Below are positions 16,208 to 24,164 of a DNA stretch of 64,000 nt, piece after piece. The stretch is from Pseudothioclava nitratireducens (lineage in GTDB: Bacteria > Pseudomonadota > Alphaproteobacteria > Rhodobacterales > Rhodobacteraceae), in the NCBI RefSeq assembly GCF_029210495.1, contig NZ_JARGDK010000003.1, positions 248,001 to 312,000 of the forward strand, written 5' to 3'. The notes below the pieces were generated by a model. The model worked only from the letters and a program-made list of their open reading frames with translations. It had not been told where the DNA came from and did not search any database. Position 1 is the stretch's first letter. Each line of letters begins with the position of its first letter. The translations under genes and the position numbers were made by a program.

Positions 16208-18000
16208 TCGCGCAGGACCCCGCGCAAGCACCAAACGAATTGACGCCTCCGGCGGAGACTGGCCGGGGGCGTTGGTTTGACGGGCTGGGCACCCGGCTTG
16301 CGATCCTGCTGGCGATTGCCCTGATGCCGCTTCTGGTGATCTCGGTGCTTCAATCCATGTCGGTTCTGCGCGAGGCGCAGGCCCGCTCGGAGGCGGCGTT
16401 GATGGGCGATACCTTGCGTGCTGTTGCGGGCGAAACCCGGCTTATCCAACAGGCGCAATCCGCCGCGGGCGTGATCGCCAACATGATCCTGCCTTTCGTG
16501 GGTGATCTCGAAACCTGCAATCTCGAGATGGCGGCGCTTGCACGCCAGAATCCGGAATACTCGCTGGTGGCCTTCGTGCCGCCCGACGGCATCATGCGGT
16601 GCTCGAACACGGGGCGCGACTATGACTTCAACGCGGACCCGACCTATCGGAAAATCGCGGATACGGTCGAGCCGGTGTTCTTTGTGAACCGAACCGCGCC
16701 GGTTTCCGGCACTTCTGTCATGGGGGTAAGCCATCCGGTCATCGGTCCTGATGGCGAATATCTGGGCTTCGTCGCCATCTCGATCCCGCACATGACCCTC
16801 GCGCTGATCGAGGACAGCTCCGCGCCGGAGGTGGAGCGACCCCTCGTCATCATGACGTTCGACCGCGACGGCAATATCCTGACCTCCTCGGGCGGGCTTG
16901 ATGCGGCGGCGGGACAACTGCCCGAAAATCGCGCGCTCGCCGCCCTTGTGGGCGCGGACTCCGTGACCTTTAAGGCGCGCTCCGTGGAAGGGCCGGAACG
17001 GCTCTATTCCATTGTCGAACTCGCGCCGAACGAACTCTATGCGCTTGGAAGCTGGCCGGTGACCGCCGCCGCCTCTCTGGGGCCGTTCGCCGACATCTCG
17101 CCACTGCTGTTTCCCACGCTGATGTGGGCCGGATCACTTTTCGTCGCCTATTTTGCGATGGAACGCCTGGTCATCGGCAATATCCGGCGTCTGGCCCGCG
17201 ACATGAGCGGCTTTGCCTCGGGCAACCGTATCGTCAGCGCCGCGAGCTTCTCGCATGCCCCGCGTGAGCTGCGCGAACTGACGGACTCTTATGCGCGGAT
17301 GACCGAGACAATCCTCCATGACGAGGCCGAGCTGGAGGATATGGTCCACCACAAAGAAGTGCTTCTGCGCGAGGTTCATCACCGCGTGAAGAACAACCTG
17401 CAACTGATCGCCTCGATCATCAACATGCAGATCCGTCAGGCACGCTCGCCCGAGTCGAAAGCCCTGATGAAGGGCTTGCAGGACCGCGTCATCAGCCTGG
17501 CCACAATCCACCGCGGCCTGTATCAGACCACCGGCCTCACAGATATTCTGGCCAGCGAATTGCTGCCCGATATCGTGCGCCAGATCACCCGGCTGGGCAC
17601 CGGCCCCGGCAACCGGATCGCCGTGGATTGCGAGATTGCACCGATCCATCTGACTCCCGATCAGGCGGTGCCGCTGGCGCTCTTCCTGACCGAAGCGATG
17701 ACCAATGCGCTGAAATACGGGGCAAGTGCCGATGACGCACCCCGGATCAGCGTGAGCCTGCGCCGGGTCGAGGAAAATCGCGCCGAGATCATCATCCGGA
17801 ATACGATCGCACCGGCCTCAGCCACGCGGCCCGAGATCGACGGCACTGGTCTTGGATCACAGCTTATCAACGCTTTCGTGCAGCAGGTGGGTGGCAAGCT
17901 GGTCTCGGAACAAACCGATACGCATTACACGGTTTCGACCCAATTCGATCTGCGTCCGCTGGCCGAAAGCGAGGCGCGCCATCAGGAACAGGTAAGTTAA
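16204..18000 (+). CDS. membrane sensor histidine kinase of the HisKA_2 family, probable PhyR kinase
   Basis: The 598-residue protein has TM1 at about 30-48, a periplasmic sensor of about 245 residues (PDC/Cache-like), TM2 at about 300-320 (LLFPTLMWAGSLFVAYFAME), a HAMP-like linker, then a HisKA_2 dimerisation domain with REVHHRVKNNLQLIASIIN (phospho-His near residue 392) and an HATPase with TEAMTNALKYG and GTGLGSQLINAF. This kinase class phosphorylates PhyR in other alphaproteobacteria (PhyK/PhyP group). Direct translational coupling to ecfG strengthens that role here. The signal sensed is unknown. Confidence 0.88.
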   Translation: MIAQDPAQAPNELTPPAETGRGRWFDGLGTRLAILLAIALMPLLVISVLQSMSVLREAQARSEAALMGDTLRAVAGETRLIQQAQSAAGVIANMILPFVGDLETCNLEMAALARQNPEYSLVAFVPPDGIMRCSNTGRDYDFNADPTYRKIADTVEPVFFVNRTAPVSGTSVMGVSHPVIGPDGEYLGFVAISIPHMTLALIEDSSAPEVERPLVIMTFDRDGNILTSSGGLDAAAGQLPENRALAALVGADSVTFKARSVEGPERLYSIVELAPNELYALGSWPVTAAASLGPFADISPLLFPTLMWAGSLFVAYFAMERLVIGNIRRLARDMSGFASGNRIVSAASFSHAPRELRELTDSYARMTETILHDEAELEDMVHHKEVLLREVHHRVKNNLQLIASIINMQIRQARSPESKALMKGLQDRVISLATIHRGLYQTTGLTDILASELLPDIVRQITRLGTGPGNRIAVDCEIAPIHLTPDQAVPLALFLTEAMTNALKYGASADDAPRISVSLRRVEENRAEIIIRNTIAPASATRPEIDGTGLGSQLINAFVQQVGGKLVSEQTDTHYTVSTQFDLRPLAESEARHQEQVS

Positions 18001-18012
18001 TCCGACGCCTGT

Positions 18013-18038
18013 GGAACCGGGGCTCAAGATCGCGCGTT
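18013..18038 (+). promoter_or_regulatory. EcfG-type promoter for the phospholipase-D-like gene
   Basis: GGAAC (18013-18017), a 17-base spacer and CGTT (18035-18038), about 40 bases before the ATG at 18079. It starts only 13 bases after the kinase stop codon. Confidence 0.82.
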
Positions 18039-18078
18039 ATCCGCATGGGCAGGGGTAGAAACGCAGACTGGACAAACA

Positions 18079-19653
18079 ATGGAGCGGCTGAGGAAAGCGG
18101 GAATTCATGCGAAAGGCAGGACGCAACTTCTGCTCACCGCTGCCGAGGCCTATCCAGCCCTCGAGGCGGCGTTTCTCGATTCCCGCAAGGAGATTCACGC
18201 AAGCTTTCGGATCTTCGACCTTGATGCCGAGCTGCGCTCCGCGCGTGCGCGTGTGATCGGGCGCAGATGGTTCGATCTGATCGTGGACACGTTGCGCCGT
18301 GGTGTGGCGCTGCATTTCACACTGGCCGATTTCGACCCATGCGCGCGCCCGAAACTGCATCGTCTGACCTGGCAATCGCTGCGCCAGTTTCACGCCGCTG
18401 CCGAGCTTGCGGGGCCTCAGGCGAAACTCCATGCGCGCGCCGCGATGCACCCCGCCGAGACCGGAATCCTGCCGCGGCTCGCCTTTTGGCCTCTCGCGCT
18501 TCACCGGCTTCGCAAACAGGCCGCCGAGATGAACGGTTGGCCCGCGAACGAGCGCGCGGCGGCGCTGCGCGACATGCCGGGCCTGCTCCCCTATGTCGAA
18601 GTCGCCCCGGACGGGCATATCTCCGTGCCGCTCACGCGCCTGCCGCGCCTGCGCCCGGCAACACATCACCAGAAGCTTGCCGTGTTTGATCGCAAGAAAC
18701 TTTATATCGGCGGGCTCGACCTGAACGACCGGCGCTATGATACGCCACGCCATGACCGGCCCGGCGATGAGACATGGCAGGATGTGCAACTGATGATGGA
18801 GGGGCCGGTCGTCGCCGAGGCCCAGCATCACCTTGAAAGCTTTGAAGACATTTGCGCCGGACGCGCGATGCCACTGCCACCCCGGCGACTGTTGCGCACG
18901 CTCTCGGCGCGACGGGGCAACCCGGCCTGTCATATCGGCCCGAAGACGATCACCAACGAGATCGAGTCCGCGCATGGCATGCTGGCGCGGCGCAGCAAAC
19001 GGCTGATCTATCTCGAAACCCAGTATTTCCGCAGCCGCGACCTCGCCCGAACACTGGCCACGATCGGACGAGAGAACCCGCAGCTTTCACTGATCCTGAT
19101 CCTGCCCGCGGCCCCCGACGAGATCGCGTTCGACGCCTCGGATGACATGGATGCGCGCATGGGTGAGCATCTTCAGGCCCGCGCGCTTAAGATTCTGCGC
19201 AAAGGCTTTGGCTCCAGGCTGTTCATAGGCGGCGCGGCTCAGCCTCGACGCCCGAAGCCCGGCGAGGCCGAGAACGGCCGCGACACGCTCGCCGGCGCAC
19301 CGCTTGTATATATTCACGCGAAAGTCTCGATTTTTGACGATGATGCGGCGATCGTTTCCTCGGCCAATCTCAACGGCCGCTCGCTGCGTTGGGATACCGA
19401 GGCGGGTGTCTACCTGCGCCGCAATGACGGGATTGCAGAGTTGCGCAAACGGATCTTTGGCCATTGGCTGCCCGCCGATGCTTCGGACGCGTTTTTCGAT
19501 CCTGTACGGGCTGTTTCGGCATGGCGTGAACTTGCGCTGAGCAATCTGCGCTGCGCCCCCGAAGGGCGGCGCGGCTTCATTCTTCCCTATGACACGAAAG
19601 AGGCCGAGGCTTATGGAATCCCCGCGCCCGGCATTCCCGACGAGATGGTCTGA
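18079..19653 (+). CDS. phospholipase D-like protein with two HKD motifs
   Basis: A 524-residue protein with two PLD catalytic motifs: H197-x-K199-x4-D204 in HHQKLAVFDRKKLYIGGLDL and HAKVSIFDD followed by IVSSANLNGRS near residue 412. Both motifs are intact, so an active phosphodiesterase or transphosphatidylase is expected. There is no clear signal peptide. It resembles stress-associated PLD-domain proteins of alphaproteobacteria and could act on phospholipid or cardiolipin; the substrate is not evident. It has its own EcfG-type promoter and ends 3 bases before the convergent AI-2E gene. Confidence 0.88.
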   Translation: MERLRKAGIHAKGRTQLLLTAAEAYPALEAAFLDSRKEIHASFRIFDLDAELRSARARVIGRRWFDLIVDTLRRGVALHFTLADFDPCARPKLHRLTWQSLRQFHAAAELAGPQAKLHARAAMHPAETGILPRLAFWPLALHRLRKQAAEMNGWPANERAAALRDMPGLLPYVEVAPDGHISVPLTRLPRLRPATHHQKLAVFDRKKLYIGGLDLNDRRYDTPRHDRPGDETWQDVQLMMEGPVVAEAQHHLESFEDICAGRAMPLPPRRLLRTLSARRGNPACHIGPKTITNEIESAHGMLARRSKRLIYLETQYFRSRDLARTLATIGRENPQLSLILILPAAPDEIAFDASDDMDARMGEHLQARALKILRKGFGSRLFIGGAAQPRRPKPGEAENGRDTLAGAPLVYIHAKVSIFDDDAAIVSSANLNGRSLRWDTEAGVYLRRNDGIAELRKRIFGHWLPADASDAFFDPVRAVSAWRELALSNLRCAPEGRRGFILPYDTKEAEAYGIPAPGIPDEMV

Positions 19654-19656
19654 CCC

Positions 19657-20697
19657 TTAGCCGGACGCCCGCAGCACCGGGTTCGGCAGCGCATCGACCA
19701 GCACCAGAACCCAAAGCAGCAACGGAATAGCGACGACCCCGCCAAGCGGCCCCCAAAGCCAGATGCCGAAAGTCAGGGCCACGAACACCAAAAGCGGATT
19801 GAGCGCCATCTGCCGCCCCACCAAGGCGGGCGTCACGAATTGCGCTTCGGTGCCGTTATAAACCAGAAAAACCGCCGCAGGCACGATGGCCAACACACCG
19901 TCGAACGCCGCAATACCTGCAAAAAGCAACGCCACCGTCACCATGGCCGGTCCAAGATAGACCACGAAATTCAACAGAAAAACGAGCGCCCCCCACAGCA
20001 GCGCGCCGGGCATTCCCAGCACCTGCAAAGTCACCCCGGTCACCAGCCCAAGTCCGGCATTGATCATCGTGATGGTCACGAAATAGCGTGACACCCGCCG
20101 TTCGGCCTGCCGTAACCGACTGACGGTCGTCGCACGTTCAGAGGTTTCCGCAAGATGCCGGGCGGCCCAAAGGTAGATGTCGTTGCGGGTCAGCAAGAAG
20201 AAGAACAGCGCCCCCGCATAGACAAGAACCTGTGCGACGATACTCGGCGCAAGCAACAGCGCATCGGTCACGTCCGGCACGGCGACCTCAGAGCTTCCTT
20301 CCGTGGCGGCGCTGGCGGTGCCGGGCTCGATGGCTTCCTTCAGGTCCGCCGTCACAGAACGCATCCCGTCGATCATCCCCCGCACCGAGACAATGGTCTC
20401 GCGCAGATCGGCCCATACCTTGGGCGCCTGATCGACCAACTGAACCACAAGCGGGTAAAACAGAAAGGCCAGTCCTGCGAGCAACACAAGCGTCATCGCC
20501 AGAGAACTCAGCGCGCCCCACACGGCGGGAAACCCAAGCCGCTCCCACGCGTCGGAAATCGGGGAGAGCACGACACCCGTCACAAGCGCGAGCGTGAGCG
20601 GGGCGAAAATGCTCTCGACCTGATCGAGCGCGAAGAAAAGCGCGACCGCTCCCATGATGATGAGCGAAAGACGCGCGAGTGAATCGAGGCGTTGCAT
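19657..20697 (-). CDS. AI-2E family transporter (PerM/TqsA-like)
   Basis: A 346-residue polytopic membrane protein with about seven to eight TM segments, an N-terminal pair (LSLIIMGAVALFFALDQVE, APLTLALVTGVVLSPISDAW), a soluble middle part rich in Ala/Thr, and the conserved C-terminal LPNPVLRASG-like region preceded by FGIWLWGPLGGVVAIPLLLW. The family includes TqsA and PerM; substrates are mostly unknown and the name does not prove autoinducer-2 transport. The gene is headed by an EcfG-type promoter 30 bases upstream, so it belongs to the stress regulon. Confidence 0.85.
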   Translation of the reverse strand: MQRLDSLARLSLIIMGAVALFFALDQVESIFAPLTLALVTGVVLSPISDAWERLGFPAVWGALSSLAMTLVLLAGLAFLFYPLVVQLVDQAPKVWADLRETIVSVRGMIDGMRSVTADLKEAIEPGTASAATEGSSEVAVPDVTDALLLAPSIVAQVLVYAGALFFFLLTRNDIYLWAARHLAETSERATTVSRLRQAERRVSRYFVTITMINAGLGLVTGVTLQVLGMPGALLWGALVFLLNFVVYLGPAMVTVALLFAGIAAFDGVLAIVPAAVFLVYNGTEAQFVTPALVGRQMALNPLLVFVALTFGIWLWGPLGGVVAIPLLLWVLVLVDALPNPVLRASG

Positions 20698-20726
20698 GAT
20701 GGTGATCCCTGTCCCCTACGAGGTGC

Positions 20727-20752
20727 AACGCCCATGCGGCACTCCGGGTTCC
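20727..20752 (-). promoter_or_regulatory. EcfG-type promoter for the AI-2E family gene
   Basis: On the minus strand GGAAC (20752-20748), a 17-base spacer and CGTT (20730-20727), placed between the upstream terminator and the ATG at 20697. Confidence 0.82.
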
Positions 20753-20763
20753 TTCCCATGCGA

Positions 20764-20790
20764 AAAGGGCCGGGACAATCCCGGCCCTCT
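20764..20790 (-). terminator. terminator of the DUF3618 gene
   Basis: AGGGCCGGG and CCCGGCCCT pair around ACAAT; the minus-strand side continues into TTTTCGC. It insulates the AI-2E gene from the upstream operon. Confidence 0.75.
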
Positions 20791-20813
20791 TCGTGATCCA
20801 TCGCGCGCCAGCC

Positions 20814-21800
20814 TCAGCGTGCGCGACCATTCGCACGCAAATGGCTTCCGATATTCTTGGCCGCCCGCGATGCCTCGGCGGCAAGCTCACGCGCGATGCG
20901 ATCGCTAAGATCCTGCCCAAGCTCCACGGCCTGATCGCTCGCCTCCGCCGCCGTTTTGCGCAGCTCACCCGACACACGCGCGGCCAGATCGCGCGCCCGA
21001 GCCTTCTCCTCGGCATAGATCGCGCGGGCTTCGCGCAGAAGCCGGTCGGCATGAGATTCGAGCGGCGTGCCCGTAAGATCGGGCTTCGGCATCGCCTTCA
21101 CGATCACGGCGCCGATTGCGATGCCAAGCGCGGTGGCGATCAGCGGATGATCCTTTGCCATCTGCTTGCCCGAACGACCCGCGGAAGCCGCGGCCTCCTG
21201 CGCCGACAGCCGCGCCGAAAGTGCCGCCTCACGCGCCTTGAGGACTTTGTCGCGCGCCTCGTCAGAGAGATCCGCAAGCCCCGCGCCCAGCTTTGCGCGC
21301 AGATCGGAGGCAAAATCGCTCACCATGTGGGCGCGCTCTGAAACATAGTCGCGCGCGTCATCGGACTTTTCAGCGGCCTCGGCCTCCAGCGCATGCAGCC
21401 TGTCGCTCGCCGTTGCGCGCAGGCGGTCGATCTCTTGGGCCCACTCGTCGTCAAGGGCGACATCCGATGCCTGAGTGCCGACCGGCGCAGGTCGCCCGCC
21501 CTCATCTTCCCAGCGAGCAATCGTCTGCGGTCGAGGCTCCGCCGTGTCCGAGGAGCTGCGCCCCAGCAACAGCCACGCCAGCCCCGCCCCCGCCACGGCG
21601 AAAGCGACCGGGTTCGCGCGCACGGCGGCCTCGGCCTTGCGCGCCGCCGGGGCGGCATAGTCGCGCAGCATGTCGGAGAGCTTGCCCGCGACGTAATCGG
21701 GGCCGACACGTTCGGCGAAATCCCCGATCAGCGCCGCCAGATCCGCACGCTCGTTTTTCAAACGGTCTTCGAATTCCTTGATGGTGGTTTGTTCGGTCAT
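20814..21800 (-). CDS. DUF3618-type membrane-anchored protein
   Basis: A 328-residue protein. The N-terminal part (TIKEFEDRLKNERADLAALI, with VGPDYVAGKLSDMLRDYAAP) resembles DUF3618. A hydrophobic segment follows (PVAFAVAGAGLAWLLLG, about 62-80), then a long charged Ala-rich helical region with coiled-coil character, a second hydrophobic stretch (HPLIATALGIAIGAVIVKAM), and another helical tail. It is probably an envelope-associated structural protein; the function is unknown. The ATG at 21800 has GGAGG correctly spaced. The holin-like gene precedes it by 35 bases in one EcfG-driven operon. Confidence 0.8.
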   Translation of the reverse strand: MTEQTTIKEFEDRLKNERADLAALIGDFAERVGPDYVAGKLSDMLRDYAAPAARKAEAAVRANPVAFAVAGAGLAWLLLGRSSSDTAEPRPQTIARWEDEGGRPAPVGTQASDVALDDEWAQEIDRLRATASDRLHALEAEAAEKSDDARDYVSERAHMVSDFASDLRAKLGAGLADLSDEARDKVLKAREAALSARLSAQEAAASAGRSGKQMAKDHPLIATALGIAIGAVIVKAMPKPDLTGTPLESHADRLLREARAIYAEEKARARDLAARVSGELRKTAAEASDQAVELGQDLSDRIARELAAEASRAAKNIGSHLRANGRAR

Positions 21801-21835
21801 CGTAACCTCCTTTTCGCCATCGAAGTGGCATGGAT

Positions 21836-22219
21836 TCAGTTCTTTCGGGTAAGGCTGAGCGCGTGCTCGATCCGCTCTGAGGCCCAAAGCCCGAACAAGA
21901 TCGCCACAATCAGCAAGATCGCCCCCGCGACGAGGGACGCAGGCCCCGCCCCAAGACCAAAGGACATCACGCCAAGCACTGCGGCGTCTGTCAGCGGTCC
22001 CATTGCGGCAATCCCCAGAACGGTCGCACAAAGCGCCATGACGATCGCCAATCGGATCGCCCGAAGCCGTGCCCGCGCCTGAGCCCGCAGCAGCTCGGCC
22101 TCGGCCTGTGCTACGTCTTTCACGCGCTCGGAAATCTGGCTCAACAGACCCTGAACATGCGAATCCGTGCGGTGGCCATCGGCCTTGCGCGCGGTGCTTT
22201 CCTTCGCCTCGTGATCCAT
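21836..22219 (-). CDS. phage-holin-like (DUF1469) small membrane protein
   Basis: The 127-residue product has an N-terminal hydrophilic amphipathic part ([35 protein letters not shown]) and two TM helices (about 55-80 and 85-110), matching the Phage_holin_3_6/DUF1469 pattern found in bacterial stress operons with DUF3618 partners. It is not evidence of a phage. It is the first gene of the operon from the minus-strand EcfG promoter at 22271-22295. GAGGG stands 8 bases before the ATG. Confidence 0.8.
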   Translation of the reverse strand: MDHEAKESTARKADGHRTDSHVQGLLSQISERVKDVAQAEAELLRAQARARLRAIRLAIVMALCATVLGIAAMGPLTDAAVLGVMSFGLGAGPASLVAGAILLIVAILFGLWASERIEHALSLTRKN

Positions 22220-22270
22220 CGAATTACCCTCTGTCCTCCGGGCGAATGACGCTCGCCCACATGACCTATC

Positions 22271-22295
22271 AACGTTCGAGACCGTGCCGGGTTCC
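22271..22295 (-). promoter_or_regulatory. EcfG-type promoter for the holin-like/DUF3618 operon
   Basis: On the minus strand GGAAC (22295-22291), a 16-base spacer and CGTT (22274-22271). It is divergent from the promoter at 22309, with only 13 bases between the two -35 elements. Confidence 0.82.
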
Positions 22296-22308
22296 ACGGA
22301 AAAAAACG

Positions 22309-22334
22309 GGAACCGATGCGCGAAGATGCACGTT
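22309..22334 (+). promoter_or_regulatory. EcfG-type promoter for the DUF1328 gene
   Basis: GGAAC (22309-22313), a 17-base spacer and CGTT (22331-22334), followed 58 bases later by the ATG at 22393. Confidence 0.85.
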
Positions 22335-22392
22335 TGACCCTCATGAGACGCACTCGCGTCACCACTTGAACACCATTCGAAGGAGACCTGTG

Positions 22393-22566
22393 ATGCTTGG
22401 TTGGGCCCTGACTTTTCTCGTGATTGCACTGATCGCCGCTGCTCTTGGTTTCGGCGGGATCGCCGGTGCCTCGGCGGGGATTGCGCAAATCCTCTTTGTG
22501 ATCTTCCTGATCCTTTTCGTCGTCGCGATGATCGCGCGCGCGGTGCGCGGCAAGCCGCCGGTCTGA
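22393..22566 (+). CDS. DUF1328 small membrane protein
   Basis: A 57-residue peptide made of two TM helices ([20 protein letters not shown] and [20 protein letters not shown]) with the glycine-rich GGIAGASAG turn, as in the DUF1328/YtjA family. These small proteins are commonly stress- or stationary-phase-induced and of unknown function. AGGAGA lies 7 bases before the ATG. It has its own EcfG-type promoter and a strong terminator. Confidence 0.9.
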   Translation: MLGWALTFLVIALIAAALGFGGIAGASAGIAQILFVIFLILFVVAMIARAVRGKPPV

Positions 22567-22591
22567 TCCGCGCGACCGCCATTCCAGACAT

Positions 22592-22621
22592 GAATAAGCC
22601 GCGCCCAAGCGCGGCTTATTC
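22592..22621. terminator. bidirectional terminator between the DUF1328 gene and tonB
   Basis: GAATAAGCCGCGC and GCGCGGCTTATTC form a perfect 13-bp stem around a 4-base loop, with AT-rich ends on both sides. It serves the DUF1328 gene on the plus strand and the heme operon on the minus strand. Confidence 0.8.
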
Positions 22622-22648
22622 GCATTTGTGGCTCACGCCGGGCCAGTC

Positions 22649-23422
22649 TCAGTTCCTGGCGACGAACTCGAACGAAAAACGCGCGGGCCCGTCGGGCGGC
22701 GGTGCGAAGGGCGCAGCCCGGCGGATATGGTCGAGCGCCGCCGCATCCAGTGCTGCCGACCCAGAACTGCGCAGGAGTCGCACCTGCCCAAGCCCACCAT
22801 CCGCGCGAATTCCAAACCCCACCAGCGCCTTTCCTCGACCAGCGCCGCGACGTTGTGGCGTGCTGCGGATCTTGCGGATGACCAGCGCTGCATAGCGTTC
22901 TGCCGCAGCCTGTGCGGCTGCCGCCGTGGCCGGACCACCGGATGAGCCCTTGCGGGTTGCGGATCGCCCTGTATCGCGCCCCTCGGCATCACCCCGTTTT
23001 GCATCCCGCTCGGCATTGCCTCGGGTCCGGGACGCCATCGCCGGTTCCGGAGACGCACTCTGCGACCGCATGACCGCGCGTGGCGGACGCGGGGCCGGGC
23101 GCGGGCTCGTCTTGCGCTCCGCATCGGGCAGCGCGGCGAGGCGCGTGCTGGTCGCCACGGGCCGCAAAGTCTGTCCCGGGGACGCGGTAACCGCGTCGGA
23201 GGGATGCGCGACAGACGAATGCGCAGGCGCCACAGCGACGGCCCCACCCGCCGCGAGATCGGCAAACGCGTTCCCAAGCAGCGCGACCTCTGGCTGCCGC
23301 GCGCCACTGCCCGACACCGCGTCAGGCGTGACGGGAGGCACCCCCGCAAGCACCAGCGCATGCACCGCCCCGGACAGGCAAAGCGCCCCCAATGCGATGA
23401 GACGGCCGGGCCAACCGCTCAT
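22649..23422 (-). CDS. tonB: TonB-family energy transducer
   Basis: The 257-residue protein has an N-terminal membrane anchor (LIALGALCLSGAVHALVLAG), a long low-complexity periplasmic linker rich in Ala, Arg and Pro (about 60-165) and a C-terminal TonB domain (YAALVIRKIRSTPQRRG, VGFGIRADGGLGQVRLLRSS, IRRAAPFAPPP). It couples the inner-membrane ExbB/ExbD motor to the receptor encoded by the first gene of the operon. The ATG overlaps the exbD stop (4 bp). The C-terminal domain ends FSFEFVARN and is complete. Confidence 0.9.
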   Translation of the reverse strand: MSGWPGRLIALGALCLSGAVHALVLAGVPPVTPDAVSGSGARQPEVALLGNAFADLAAGGAVAVAPAHSSVAHPSDAVTASPGQTLRPVATSTRLAALPDAERKTSPRPAPRPPRAVMRSQSASPEPAMASRTRGNAERDAKRGDAEGRDTGRSATRKGSSGGPATAAAAQAAAERYAALVIRKIRSTPQRRGAGRGKALVGFGIRADGGLGQVRLLRSSGSAALDAAALDHIRRAAPFAPPPDGPARFSFEFVARN

Positions 23423-23802
23423 GGCTCCACCCTCGTCTCGGCCAGGAGCCGCACCTCCACGGCCCCGGCCTCCTGTAATGCGCGGGCCAGTGCGACAAGC
23501 GCCTGCGCAGGCGCCGCCCGGTCGGGAAGGATACGCGCGACACGAGGGGCATCCTCCGGCAATCCAGCCACGACCCCAGCCGCCTCTGTCACCCCATCCG
23601 GCCAGGCCACCGTCCCATCCGCATACAGCACAACCACGTCGCGCAACGGTGCAGCCGTGCCATCGGAGAGCGAAACGAGCCGCAGAGTCTCTGGGGGCCT
23701 TTGAGCAAGCGTGCCCGCAACAAGGAAAAAGGCCAGCAGCAGAAAGACCACATTGATCAACGTGATCGTTGGCTCGGCGCGGCGGCGGATCAGACGTGCC
23801 AT
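23419..23802 (-). CDS. ExbD-like biopolymer transport protein lacking the membrane Asp
   Basis: A 127-residue ExbD/TolR-family protein with a short basic N-terminus, one TM helix (TITLINVVFLLLAFFLVAGT, about 12-32) and a periplasmic domain. In ExbD and TolR the TM helix starts with an essential proton-carrying Asp in a context like LIDVxF. Here the aligned residue is Asn (LINVVF). The tandem paralogue just upstream keeps the Asp. The ATG at 23802 is 4 bases after that gene's stop region; an in-frame extension to 23886 lies inside the paralogue and is rejected. Confidence 0.85.
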   Translation of the reverse strand: MARLIRRRAEPTITLINVVFLLLAFFLVAGTLAQRPPETLRLVSLSDGTAAPLRDVVVLYADGTVAWPDGVTEAAGVVAGLPEDAPRVARILPDRAAPAQALVALARALQEAGAVEVRLLAETRVEP

Positions 23803-23806
23803 TCGC

Positions 23807-24163
23807 TCACCCCAAAACCTGAACCTGCATCTCGGGGACACGCCGCAGGACGACCAGCAAATCGGCAAGCCGCTGGCTATCGACACCCGGCGCGAGGCTG
23901 ACCAGCACCCGTGGACGCGAAGGAAGGGCAGCCTCCAGCGCCGCCGGTAGGATTTCGCGCCCGTTCAGCCGGATCGCCTCGGGCGAGAGTTGCAAGAATA
24001 GCGCCTGCCGAGCAGTCGCGGTGCCGCCACCGCTTTGCGCAAAGAGCGCAATCTCGGTCCCGCGCGAAAAACTCGACGCCAGCATGAAGAACATCAGCAA
24101 CAGGAAAATCACGTCGATCAACGAGGTCATCGACAGGCTTCGGCGTCGAAAGGGCGGGCGCAT
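23807..24163 (-). CDS. exbD: ExbD biopolymer transport protein
   Basis: A 118-residue ExbD protein: basic N-terminus MRPPFRRRSLSM, TM helix SLIDVIFLLLMFFMLASSF with the conserved Asp at residue 17, and a periplasmic domain (PRVLVSLAPGVDSQRLADLL). With ExbB it makes the proton-driven motor that energises TonB. It starts one base after the exbB stop and is followed 4 bases later by the Asn-containing paralogue. It is somewhat short for the family but complete. Confidence 0.9.
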   Translation of the reverse strand: MRPPFRRRSLSMTSLIDVIFLLLMFFMLASSFSRGTEIALFAQSGGGTATARQALFLQLSPEAIRLNGREILPAALEAALPSRPRVLVSLAPGVDSQRLADLLVVLRRVPEMQVQVLG

Positions 24164-24164
24164 C

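Noticed and set aside
21836-22219. prophage remnant because of the holin-like protein
   Set aside because: No other phage gene is nearby, and the gene has a chromosomal stress promoter; DUF1469 proteins are common in bacterial stress operons.
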